Below, one piece after another: positions 25,542-33,605 of a stretch of DNA of 64,000 nucleotides. The first letter of the stretch is position 1; each line of letters starts with the position of its first letter. The notes under the pieces were generated by a model. The model saw only the letters and a list, made by a program, of their open reading frames with translations. It searched no databases and was not told where the DNA came from. A program made the translations under genes and the position numbers. The stretch comes from Archangium lansingense (GTDB lineage: Bacteria; Myxococcota; Myxococcia; Myxococcales; Myxococcaceae): NCBI RefSeq assembly GCF_026626635.1, contig NZ_JAPNKA010000001.1:4650001-4714000 (forward strand). The letters run 5' to 3'.

Positions 25542-27695
25542 ATGCAAGCCATCGCGCACAACCCGCTCAGTCTGCTCATCGTGCAGCTCGTGGTGATCAT
25601 CGGGCTGTCCCGGTTGATCGGCCGGGGGGCACGGTGGCTGGGCCAGCCGCAGGTCATCGCCGAGGTGCTCGCGGGCATCCTGCTGGGCCCCTCCATGCTG
25701 GGGTGGCTCGCCCCGGGGGTGATGGGCGCGCTGTTCCCAGCCGACTCCATGCCGGTGCTGAGGATGCTGAGCCAGGTGGGGCCCATCCTCTTCATGTTCC
25801 TCATCGGGCTGGAGTTGGATCCGCGAGTGCTCCGGGGACAGGGGCGGATCTCGCTGTTCATCAGTCACACCAGCATCCTCGTGCCCTTCGCGCTCGGGGC
25901 GCTGGCGGCCCTGGTGCTCCATCCGCGCCTGTCCGAGCCGTCGGTGCCCTTCTTCTCCTTCGTGCTCTTCATGGGCGCGGCGATGAGCGTCACCGCCTTC
26001 GCAGTGCTGGCGCGCATCCTTTCCGAGCACGGGCTGTTGCGCTCGAAGGTGGGGATGCTCGCCCTTACCTGTGCCGCGGTGGATGACGTGACGGCGTGGT
26101 GCCTGCTGGCCTTCGTCGTCTCACTGGTGCGCGCCTCGGATCTGCTGCACGCGGGGTACACCACGCTCTTCGCCCTGCTCTATGTCGGCTTCATGCTGGG
26201 GTTGGTGCGGCCCTTCCTCGAGCGGCTGGGAGCTCGCGTGGCGAACAAGGAGGGCCTCACGCAGAACGTGGTGGCCCTCACCCTGATGATGTTGCTGGCC
26301 TCCGCATGGGCCACGGAGCGCATTGGTATTCATGCCATCTTCGGCGCCTTCCTCTTCGGGCTCATCATCCCGAAGGAGGGTGGGCTGGCCGAGGCGTTGG
26401 CGGAGAAGCTGGAAGATGTGGTGGTGGTGCTGCTGCTGCCCGTCTTCTTCGCCTCCAGCGGCCTGCGTACCCAGGTGGGACTGTTGGAAGGGGCCTCGGA
26501 CTGGGCCATGTGCTGGCTCATCCTCCTGGTGGCCTGCGTGGGCAAGTTCGGTGGCACCACGCTGGCGGCGCGGCTCACCGGCATGCGCTGGCGTGAGGCC
26601 GGAGCCCTGGGGGTCCTGATGAACACCCGCGGGCTGATAGAGCTCATCGTGCTCAACATCGGCCTGGACCTGGGGGTCATCTCCTCCAAGCTCTTCACCA
26701 TGTTGGTGATCATGGCGCTGGTGACCGCCTTCATGACCTCGCCGCTGCTGCGCTGGATGTACCCGCCCGAGGAAGTGGCTCGGGATCGGGTGCCGCTCGT
26801 TCCCTTCAGCCCCCCAGCGGCCCAGGCCACCTTCACCGTGTTGATGTGCGTGTCCCACGGCCAGACCGGGGCCGGCATGGCGACGTTGGGGCGTGCGCTC
26901 ACCGGCGCCCCTGGCGAGTCCTTCCAATTCCATGCCCTGCACCTTGTTCCACCCGCCGAGCGCGCCTCGGACCACCTCCGGCGCGAGCAGGAGGGCGGAG
27001 GGGGTGATGCCCTGGCTCCGCTGGTGGAGCGTGCCAGTGGGCTGGGCCTGCAGGTGCGCCCGCTCTCCTTCGTGTCCGCTGAGCCCGCCCTGGACATCTG
27101 CCGCACCGCCGAGGCCAAGCAGGCGGACCTCATCCTGCTTGGCTGGCACAAGCCCCTCTTCAGCCGCACCATGCTGGGCGGCACCGTGCACGAGGTGATG
27201 CAGGCCGCGGACCCGGGCGTGGCCGTGCTGGTGGACCGGGGCTTGGAGAATGTGCACCGGGTGCTGGTGCCCTTCATTGGCAGCCCGGATGATCGGGCGG
27301 CGCTCGTCCTGGCCCGGCGCCTGATGCGCTCCTCGGGAGCGGAGGTGACGGTGCTGGAGGTGCGCGCGCCAGGGCCTGAGCAGGCTCTGGGGCGGTCCCG
27401 GGCGGTGGTGCACGAGCTCTTCTCGGAGGAGTCCGGGCGGGTGCACTTCAAGGTGGTGGCGCACGACTCGCCCGAGGAGGCGGCGCTGGAGGAGGCACGG
27501 CGCGGGTATGACCTGGTGGTGGTGGGCGTGGGGGGCGAGTGGGGGCTGGAGGACAGCTTCTTCGGCCTGCATCGCGAGCGCCTCATCGGGGATGCGCCTA
27601 CCTCACTGCTGGTGGTACGCCACTCGCTTCGGACCACCACCCAGCCGGCCGGTGACATGCACGGTGCGGCCACGGTGCTTCCCTCCACTTCCTGA
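25542..27695 (+). CDS. CPA2-type cation:proton antiporter with C-terminal universal-stress-protein-like domains
   Basis: 717 residues from the ATG at 25542 (site GGAGGCAGACC). The N-terminal 400 residues form the monovalent cation:proton antiporter-2 fold: repeated helices, LGQPQVIAEVLAGILLGPS at the start, ALTCAAVDDVTAWCLLA with the paired acidic residues of the ion site, and MNTRGLIELIVLNIGLDLGVIS. After YPPEEVARDR comes a cytoplasmic region of about 280 residues with two USP-like alpha/beta halves: TFTVLMCVSHGQTGAGMATLGRAL and VHRVLVPFIGSPDDRAALVLARRL. These match nucleotide-binding USP modules found on some antiporters. It probably exchanges Na+ or K+ for H+ under regulation by nucleotides or stress. 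It sits 45 bp before the HTH-EIIA regulator and has a close paralogue on the other side of it. Confidence 0.9.
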   Translation: MQAIAHNPLSLLIVQLVVIIGLSRLIGRGARWLGQPQVIAEVLAGILLGPSMLGWLAPGVMGALFPADSMPVLRMLSQVGPILFMFLIGLELDPRVLRGQGRISLFISHTSILVPFALGALAALVLHPRLSEPSVPFFSFVLFMGAAMSVTAFAVLARILSEHGLLRSKVGMLALTCAAVDDVTAWCLLAFVVSLVRASDLLHAGYTTLFALLYVGFMLGLVRPFLERLGARVANKEGLTQNVVALTLMMLLASAWATERIGIHAIFGAFLFGLIIPKEGGLAEALAEKLEDVVVVLLLPVFFASSGLRTQVGLLEGASDWAMCWLILLVACVGKFGGTTLAARLTGMRWREAGALGVLMNTRGLIELIVLNIGLDLGVISSKLFTMLVIMALVTAFMTSPLLRWMYPPEEVARDRVPLVPFSPPAAQATFTVLMCVSHGQTGAGMATLGRALTGAPGESFQFHALHLVPPAERASDHLRREQEGGGGDALAPLVERASGLGLQVRPLSFVSAEPALDICRTAEAKQADLILLGWHKPLFSRTMLGGTVHEVMQAADPGVAVLVDRGLENVHRVLVPFIGSPDDRAALVLARRLMRSSGAEVTVLEVRAPGPEQALGRSRAVVHELFSEESGRVHFKVVAHDSPEEAALEEARRGYDLVVVGVGGEWGLEDSFFGLHRERLIGDAPTSLLVVRHSLRTTTQPAGDMHGAATVLPSTS

Positions 27696-27740
27696 TTCAC
27701 GCCAGCAACCCGTACGAGCCGGAAACGAGACGACGACGCC

Positions 27741-28559
27741 ATGCACCTGGGAGCGACCATCCGACTGTTGCGAGTGGACGCGGGGCTGAGCCTGCGCGAC
27801 CTCGCTCGTCGTATTGGCGTGTCCAGCGCCTATCTCAGTCGCGTGGAGAATGGCCTGGACGCGGTGCCCACCCCGGAGCGGCTGGCCGCCATCGCTCGCG
27901 AGCTGGATGTGCCCCCCGCCTTGTTGATGGACGTGACGCACCGGGTGAGCCCCTTCGTGGCCCACTACCTGGAGCAGGTGCCGGGGGCCAGCATGCTCTT
28001 CCTGGAGCTGGCGCGCCGCAATCTCTCGGGTCAGCAGCTCGCTCGCGTGCGCGAGTTCCTCGACGCGGAGTTTCCCGTGCGTGCCGCCGGGCAGGAGCCT
28101 CCTGTCCCGGCGCTGGCTTCGCTCCTGGCCCCGGAGCGGATGGTGCTGCGACTCACCTGCACCGCGCTGGAGGACGCGCTGGATGTGGCGGCGGGGCGGC
28201 TTGCGGCGGCCTGTCCCGGCGTGACTGCGCTGCGGCTGGTGGCGGAGCTGAAGCGGCGCGAGGCGGAGGCCTCCAGCATGGTGGGCAATGGGGTGGTGGT
28301 GCCCCATGCCTTCATCGAGCACGCCGCGCCGCTGGCCGCCCTGGTGACCCTGGGCAAACCCCTCCCGGCCGAGACGCCGGATCGTCTGCCCCTGAGGCTG
28401 GTGGTGGTGCTCGTGGGGGGGGAGCGTGGGCGTGCGCACCTGACGCGGCTGGCCCACGTGGCCCGGTTGGCCAGTCACGGTCTGGCGGAGCGACTCGCCG
28501 ACGAGGACCAGCCTCAGCAACTGCTTGCCCGGCTCACGGAGCTGGAAGCGCTGCGATGA
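27741..28559 (+). CDS. XRE helix-turn-helix regulator fused to a PTS EIIA-like domain
   Basis: 272 residues. Residues 4-60 are an XRE/Cro-type helix-turn-helix (IRLLRVDAGLSLRDLARRIGVSSAYLSRVENG). Residues about 125-265 match the type-2 (fructose/nitrogen) PTS EIIA fold. MVGNGVVVPHAFIEHAAPLAALVTLGK contains the phospho-acceptor pattern G-x-(V/I)-x-(V/I)-P-H, with His189. The rest, LRLVVVLVGGERGRAHLTRLAHVARLASHGLAERLADED, is the usual EIIA tail. This suggests a DNA-binding protein whose state depends on PTS phosphorylation, or one that keeps only the EIIA fold as a ligand domain. It follows the first antiporter by 45 bp on the same strand and faces the second one. The natural inference is control of both antiporters. 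Confidence 0.85.
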   Translation: MHLGATIRLLRVDAGLSLRDLARRIGVSSAYLSRVENGLDAVPTPERLAAIARELDVPPALLMDVTHRVSPFVAHYLEQVPGASMLFLELARRNLSGQQLARVREFLDAEFPVRAAGQEPPVPALASLLAPERMVLRLTCTALEDALDVAAGRLAAACPGVTALRLVAELKRREAEASSMVGNGVVVPHAFIEHAAPLAALVTLGKPLPAETPDRLPLRLVVVLVGGERGRAHLTRLAHVARLASHGLAERLADEDQPQQLLARLTELEALR

Positions 28560-28590
28560 ACGAGCGCCCGTTCTACTCCTGAGAGACGGG

Positions 28591-28618
28591 CCCCGGCCGG
28601 GATGCACCCGGCCAGGGG
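28591..28618. terminator. hairpin between convergent regulator and second antiporter genes
   Basis: CCCCGGCCGGG (28591-28601), loop ATGCA, CCCGGCCAGGGG (28607-28618): seven strong pairs, one mismatch, then more G-C pairs. It lies between genes that end at 28559 (plus) and 28634 (minus) and probably stops both. Confidence 0.5.
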
Positions 28619-28633
28619 GTTACCGCAACGGGT

Positions 28634-30796
28634 TCAGGACGCGACGTTGCTCGCGGTGAGCTCCCCGGAGGACTCTGTCTCCGGGGTGGCTTCGGCGGCG
28701 GGCGCCGGGGCAGGGTGCCTCACGACCAGCAGCGAGGTGGGTGCATCCCCGATGAGACGCTCGCGGTGCAGGCCGAAGAGGCCATCCTCCAGTCCCCACT
28801 CGGCCCCCACGCCCACCACCACCAGGTCATACCCGCGCCGAGACTCCTCCAGCGCCGCCTCCTCGGGCGAGTCGTGTGCCACCACCTTGAAGTGCACCGT
28901 CCCGGAGCCCTGCGGGAAGAGCTTCTCGACCAGGGGGCGTGCCCCCGAGTGCCCGTGCTGTCCCTCGGACTGGGTGACGTGGAGGATCGTGATCTCCGCG
29001 GAGGCGTGTTGCAGCAGCCGCCGGGCGAGCCCGAGGGCCGCCCGGTCATGCGCGCTGCCGATGAAGGGCACCAACACCCGGCGCACGTGCTCCAGGCCTC
29101 GGTCCACCAGCACGGCCACGCTCGTGTTCGCCTCCTGCATCACCTCGTGCACGGTGCCACCCAGCATGGTGCGGCTGAAGAGGGGCTTGTGCCAGCCGAG
29201 CAGCACGAGGTTCGCCTGCTTGGCCTCGGCGGTGCGGCAGATGTCCAGGGCGGGCTCGGCGGAGACGAAGGAGATTGGGCGCACCTGCATGCCCAGTCCG
29301 TTGGCGCGCCCGAGCAGCGGGGTCAGGCTGTCGCCGCTGGCCTTCTCGGGGTCGTGCCGCAGGTGGAAGGAGGCCCGCTCGGTGGGGCGGATGAGGTGCA
29401 GGGCGTAGAGCTGGGAGGGCTCCTGGGGAGCACCGGTGAGGGCTCGCCCCAGCGTCACCATGCCGGCTCCGCTGTGGCCGTGGGACACGCACATGAGCAT
29501 CGTGAAGGGTTGCTCTTCCACTTTCTCCACCACCGGGGTGACGGACACCTGGTCGCGGGCCATCTCCTCGGGGGGGTAGATCCACCGCAGCAGCGGTGTC
29601 GTCATGAACGTCGTCACCAACGCCATCACCACCAGCATGGTGAAGAGGGTGGGAGAGATGACGCCCAGGTCCAGGCCGATGTTGAGCACGATGAGCTCCA
29701 CCAACCCGCGGGTGTTCATCAGGATGCCGAGGGCCCCGGCCTCACGCCAGCGCATGCCGGTGAGTCGCGCCGCCACCGCGCTGCCGCCGAACTTACCCGC
29801 GCAGGCCAGGAAGATGATGATGCCGCACATCACCCAGTGGTCGCTGGTGGAGAGCAGGCCAACCTGCGTGCGCAGACCGCTGAAGGCGAAGAAGAGGGGC
29901 AGCAGCAACACCACCGCCACGTCCTCCAGCTTCTCGGCCAGCGCCTGCGCCAGCCCACCTTCCTTGGGGATGACCGACCCCATCAGGAAGGCGCCGAAGA
30001 GGGCGTGGATGCCGATCAGCTCCGTGGCCCACGCCGAGGCCAGCAACATCATCAACGTCAGGGCGACGCCGTTCTGGTTGAGCCCCTCCTTGCTCGCCAC
30101 GCGCGCGCCCAGCCGCGCCAGGAAGGGACGCACCACCAACAGCATGAAGGCGATGTAGAGCATCGCGAGCACCGTGGTGAGCCCCGCGTGCATCAGATCC
30201 GAGGCGCGCACGAGCGCGACGACGAAGGCCAGCAGGCACCACGCCGTCACGTCATCCACCGCCGCGCAGGTGATGGTCATGGCCCCCACCCGGGAGCTCA
30301 GCAGCCGCCGCTCGGTGAGGATGCGCGCCAGCACCGGGAAGGCGGTGATGCTCATCGCCACGCCCATGAAGAGCACGAAGGAGGAGAACGGCACCGACGG
30401 ATCGGACAGCCGCGGGTAGAGCCACAGCGCCGCCCCCGCCCCCAGTGCGAAGGGGACGATGATGCTGGTGTGGCTGATGACCACCGAGGCATGTCCCCGG
30501 CCTTTGAGCAGCTTGGGGTCCAGCTCGAGCCCGATGAGGAACATGAAGAGGATGAGTCCCACCTGGCTCAGCATCTTCAGCACCGGCATGGAGCTGGCCG
30601 GGAACAGCCAGTCCATCGCCCCCGGGGCCAGCCAGCCCAGAAGCGAGGGGCCCAGCAGGATGCCCGCGAGCACCTCGGCGATGACCAGCGGTTGGCCCAG
30701 CCACTGCGCCCCACGCCCTATGAGCCGGGAAACCCCAATAATAACGAGGAATTGCACGATCAATAGGGTGAGGGCGTTGTGGGAAAGTGCGTGCAT
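28634..30796 (-). CDS. second CPA2-type antiporter with USP-like tail, paralogue of the gene at 25542
   Basis: 720 residues from the ATG at 30796, preceded by ATCCAGGAGGACGG, a strong ribosome-binding site. The sequence tracks the first antiporter almost residue for residue: MHALSHNALTLLIVQFLVIIG, LGQPLVIAEVLAGILLGPS, AAVDDVTAWCLLAFVVALV, MNTRGLVELIVLNIGLDLGVIS, and the same CRTAEAKQANLVLLGWHKPLF and LVPFIGSAHDRAALGLARRL cytoplasmic segments. By eye about three quarters of positions agree. It is encoded on the opposite strand and points at the HTH-EIIA regulator, so the two antiporters flank it in inverted orientation, as after an inverted duplication. Expected to exchange Na+ or K+ for H+ across the inner membrane. 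Confidence 0.9.
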   Translation of the reverse strand: MHALSHNALTLLIVQFLVIIGVSRLIGRGAQWLGQPLVIAEVLAGILLGPSLLGWLAPGAMDWLFPASSMPVLKMLSQVGLILFMFLIGLELDPKLLKGRGHASVVISHTSIIVPFALGAGAALWLYPRLSDPSVPFSSFVLFMGVAMSITAFPVLARILTERRLLSSRVGAMTITCAAVDDVTAWCLLAFVVALVRASDLMHAGLTTVLAMLYIAFMLLVVRPFLARLGARVASKEGLNQNGVALTLMMLLASAWATELIGIHALFGAFLMGSVIPKEGGLAQALAEKLEDVAVVLLLPLFFAFSGLRTQVGLLSTSDHWVMCGIIIFLACAGKFGGSAVAARLTGMRWREAGALGILMNTRGLVELIVLNIGLDLGVISPTLFTMLVVMALVTTFMTTPLLRWIYPPEEMARDQVSVTPVVEKVEEQPFTMLMCVSHGHSGAGMVTLGRALTGAPQEPSQLYALHLIRPTERASFHLRHDPEKASGDSLTPLLGRANGLGMQVRPISFVSAEPALDICRTAEAKQANLVLLGWHKPLFSRTMLGGTVHEVMQEANTSVAVLVDRGLEHVRRVLVPFIGSAHDRAALGLARRLLQHASAEITILHVTQSEGQHGHSGARPLVEKLFPQGSGTVHFKVVAHDSPEEAALEESRRGYDLVVVGVGAEWGLEDGLFGLHRERLIGDAPTSLLVVRHPAPAPAAEATPETESSGELTASNVAS

Positions 30797-31101
30797 CCGT
30801 CCTCCTGGATTTGCGTGATAAGTGAGCACTTAGCAGCGCGGAATGCGAAGCGTCAATGTGGGGAGGTACGCCGTCATCCGACATCCAGGAGCGGGAGGGC
30901 TCGCGCGACGCGGCGAGAGCACCAGGCCGGGGCGGAGCCTTCAGCGCAGGAGGGCGCCTCGGGCAGCAGCGCCAGCACATGGCGGGCGCGCGTCCGTGGA
31001 CCTCCAACCAGTTTCCCCGAGGCCCGCGAGCGTTCGCCATCGAACCTGATGTGACCTGGGGGCTACTGTCGTGTGACGGCCTCGTAACCTAGAGTGCGGG
31101 T
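30797..31101. other. intergenic region upstream of the second antiporter and the gene at 31102
   Basis: 305 bases between divergent starts. Apart from the near-palindrome AAGTGAGCACTT at 30820-30831 and the antiporter's ribosome-binding site, I see no gene, RNA or clear promoter. Open frames here have atypical composition and no ribosome-binding sites. It should hold the promoters of both flanking genes. Confidence 0.5.
30820..30831. promoter_or_regulatory. near-palindrome upstream of the second antiporter
   Basis: AAGTG-AG-CACTT, 23 bp before the antiporter ATG. On the antiporter's strand it reads AAGTGCTCACTT, resembling AGTGCTTCAC in the leader hairpin of the paralogue at 25511-25529. A shared operator for the HTH-EIIA regulator is possible but unproven. 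Confidence 0.3.
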
Positions 31102-32664
31102 GTGTCCCAGGACCCCGCACCGCTGTTGCAGATCCGGCTTGATGTCCACGACCGGAAGCAGTTCGAGATCAAGCTCGAGTACCAGCCCTCCGGGGCGGAC
31201 GACGAGACGCGCTATCTCGTGGAGACGTACGTCTTCCTGCCGGCGAGCTTGAACATCGACGCGGAGACGTACCCGCGAGCGAGCTTCTACGCGGACATTC
31301 ACAACTACATCCGCTTCAAGACGCCGGTGATGGCGCTCGAGGAGCTGCTGTCCTCGGATGCGGCGCCGCTGGCGAAGTTGGAGGCGGGACTGCTCACGGG
31401 GCTCGTCAGCGAGTCGGTGCTCGTCTACCAGTCGAAGCTGTTGTCCTGCATCTTCCGCGGGGCGCTGCGGCGCTTCGCCAACGGCGTGGACGAGCAGTGC
31501 GAGGGGATGGCGCGTGTCCCGTCGGAGGGAGCGTGCGCGCGGCTGGAGAGCGATGCGGGGGCGGTGACAGATGGGGCGCGGCGAGTGCTGGAGCGCTTCC
31601 GCACGTGGGCGCGCTCGGCCAACCGCTACCGGCTGCAGGAGAAGACGCGCGCTTCCATCCGCCTGGTGGACGAGTACATGAGCCTCACGGTGGAGCAGTT
31701 CTTCCGCAAGGCCGTGGCGGACATGGACGCGCTGCCACGCTCGGGCGTGTACATCGAGCTGCGCAAGGACTTGATGGACGAGGTGCTGCGCGAGGAGCAG
31801 TACCGCAAGGATCACCAGCTGCGCTCGGTGATCAGCCCCACCGGTGACAACGAGGAGTACATGCACCGGTTCGGCTTCCTGAAGAAGTTCTGCATGAACA
31901 TCCTCTTCCTATCGGCGCGGCGGGCGCAGCGGCGCCAGGGTTGGGAGGAGGTGCTGTTCGCGCTCGCGGCGGGCGTGGCGATGAGCTTTGCCACGGCGGT
32001 GGCCTTCTGGGCGCAGGTCCGCTACACGCAGGCGAGCCTCAACTTCTTCCTCATCATGGTGGTGGGCTACATGATGAAGGACCGCATCAAGGAGGGGATG
32101 CGCCGCATCTTCAGCCAGGTGGCGGCGAGGCACCTCTTCGATCGAACGGCCCACATCGTGGACCCGGTGACGGAGCGGAACCTGGGCACCTGCGAGGAGA
32201 AGGTGGACTACGGCCGCGCGGTGCGGGTGCCCGAGGAGGTGATGGCGCTGCGCTTCCGTGACGACTTCATCACCGCGTCCCAGGGCGAGCTGTCCGAGAC
32301 GGTCCTGCGCTACCAGAAGCAGGTGGTGCTGGACGTGGACCTGCTGCCGCGCGCCGAGCGGGGCGTGAGTGGAATCACGGACATCATCCGGCTCAACGTG
32401 GAGCGCTACCTGCGCGACATGGACGAGCCCGAGTACGCGCTGGAGTACGTGGACCTGGAGGACTACTCGGTGGGGCGGGTGCGCGGGGCCAAGAGCTACC
32501 AGGTGGACCTGGCCTTCCGTTTCTTCGTCCAGGAGGCGGGGCAGGAGCGGGTGTCGCTGCAGCTGGTGCGGCTGGTGATGGACCGCAACGGCATCAAGAG
32601 GATGCTGCGGCTGTTCCCGGAGCAGCCCCCCCGGCCCGAGCAGCCCATGCGCTCGGCCGCCTGA
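31102..32664 (+). CDS. unknown protein with two central membrane helices
   Basis: 520 residues from GTG 31102 (MSQDPAPLLQIRLDVHDRKQF); the ribosome-binding site is weak. I do not recognise a family. The N-terminal 280 residues are soluble and helical (YLVETYVFLPASLNIDAETYPRASFYADIHNYIRFKTP). Two hydrophobic helices follow at about 290-330 (LFALAAGVAMSFATAVAFWAQ and SLNFFLIMVVGYMMKD). The C-terminal 190 residues mix alpha and beta segments (VVLDVDLLPRAERGVSGITDIIRLNVERYLRDMDEPEYALEYVDLEDY). The two-helix hairpin with large cytoplasmic flanks suggests an inner-membrane protein that holds a soluble complex. Composition and codon use match the surroundings, so it looks native. The neighbours give no clue to its role. 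Confidence 0.7.
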   Translation: MSQDPAPLLQIRLDVHDRKQFEIKLEYQPSGADDETRYLVETYVFLPASLNIDAETYPRASFYADIHNYIRFKTPVMALEELLSSDAAPLAKLEAGLLTGLVSESVLVYQSKLLSCIFRGALRRFANGVDEQCEGMARVPSEGACARLESDAGAVTDGARRVLERFRTWARSANRYRLQEKTRASIRLVDEYMSLTVEQFFRKAVADMDALPRSGVYIELRKDLMDEVLREEQYRKDHQLRSVISPTGDNEEYMHRFGFLKKFCMNILFLSARRAQRRQGWEEVLFALAAGVAMSFATAVAFWAQVRYTQASLNFFLIMVVGYMMKDRIKEGMRRIFSQVAARHLFDRTAHIVDPVTERNLGTCEEKVDYGRAVRVPEEVMALRFRDDFITASQGELSETVLRYQKQVVLDVDLLPRAERGVSGITDIIRLNVERYLRDMDEPEYALEYVDLEDYSVGRVRGAKSYQVDLAFRFFVQEAGQERVSLQLVRLVMDRNGIKRMLRLFPEQPPRPEQPMRSAA

Positions 32665-32714
32665 GTGGCTGAATTCCGCGCCGTCCGGGCGCCGGGTGCC
32701 CTATAGAAAGGGCC

Positions 32715-33458
32715 ATGGCTTCTGATCTCAAGACCCGCGTCCGGGATGGCTGGCAGGACACGCTGCGCAGCATCCTGGAGCAGGCGCGCTCGCTCGGCTC
32801 CCGGGCGGTGCTCGCCTTCGACCTGGACTCCACCCTCTTCGACAATCGCCCGCGACAGGTGCGCATCCTCCGGGAATTCGGCCAGTCCCGGGCGTTGGAG
32901 AAGCTGAGGGCCTGTGAGCCGCACCACTGGGAGAGCGGCTTCGACATGCGGGGCGCCATGCGCAACTGCGGCCTGTCCGCCGCGGAGATAGAGGCCCACT
33001 TCGAGGCGGCGCGGAGCTTCTGGCAGCAGCGCTTCTTCACCAATGAGTACTGCGTGGACGACGTGGCCATCCAGGGTGCCGCGGCCTTTACCCACGCGGT
33101 GGTGGCCACCGGGGCGCACCTGGCCTACGTCACCGGCCGTCACGAGGGCATGCGGGCGGGCACGGTGGACTGCATGCGCCGCAACGGCCTGGCCCTGCCC
33201 AGCGAGGGGCGGGTGCACCTGCTGATGAAACCCTCCGAGCACGACAACGACGACGCTTTCAAGCGCACCGCCCATGCCCGCCTGGGGGACCTGGGGACGC
33301 TGATCGCCGCCTTCGACAACGAGCCCACCCACGCCAACGACTACCTGCGCCGCTTCCCGGAGGCCAAGGTCGTCCACCTGGCGACCGACCATTCAGGCCG
33401 TCCGGTGGTGCTCCTCGACGAAATCGTCTCGGTGCCGCACTTCTCTCACGAGCCGTGA
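32715..33458 (+). CDS. HAD-superfamily phosphatase
   Basis: 247 residues from ATG 32715. LAFDLDSTLFDNRPRQVRILREFG is the HAD motif I (D-x-D-x-T/S, Asp nucleophile and acid). THAVVATGAHLAYVTGRHEGMRAGTVDCM supplies motif II (the Thr in YVTGRH), LLMKPS a candidate Lys, and LIAAFDNEPTHANDY motif III/IV with acidic metal ligands. This looks like a small cytoplasmic phosphatase or phosphonatase-like enzyme; its substrate cannot be read from the sequence. It precedes the pyruvate dehydrogenase operon by about 150 bp and is probably not part of it, because a hairpin-containing leader separates them. Confidence 0.8.
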   Translation: MASDLKTRVRDGWQDTLRSILEQARSLGSRAVLAFDLDSTLFDNRPRQVRILREFGQSRALEKLRACEPHHWESGFDMRGAMRNCGLSAAEIEAHFEAARSFWQQRFFTNEYCVDDVAIQGAAAFTHAVVATGAHLAYVTGRHEGMRAGTVDCMRRNGLALPSEGRVHLLMKPSEHDNDDAFKRTAHARLGDLGTLIAAFDNEPTHANDYLRRFPEAKVVHLATDHSGRPVVLLDEIVSVPHFSHEP

Positions 33459-33560
33459 CGCAATGCGCCTAAAGGGTGGGGCGTAGGACGGCCCACCTGG
33501 TGGGAGCACGAAAGCGCTTTGGCAGTCCCATGTCCGCGCGCTATGAGGCGCACGGCGTCT

Positions 33561-33583
33561 GCCGTCCTCTCTTTCGGGACGGC
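33561..33583 (+). promoter_or_regulatory. hairpin in the leader of the pyruvate dehydrogenase operon
   Basis: GCCGTCC (33561-33567) pairs with GGACGGC (33577-33583) across a 9-base loop, ending 10 bp before the GGAGG site of pdhA. It could affect mRNA stability or translation, or be incidental. Confidence 0.3.
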
Positions 33584-33605
33584 CTCAATGTTCGGAGGCT
33601 TGGCG

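Noticed and set aside
33519..33605. Upstream start for pdhA at 33519.
   Set aside because: The extra 29 residues are unlike any E1 alpha, and a good ribosome-binding site precedes GTG 33606.
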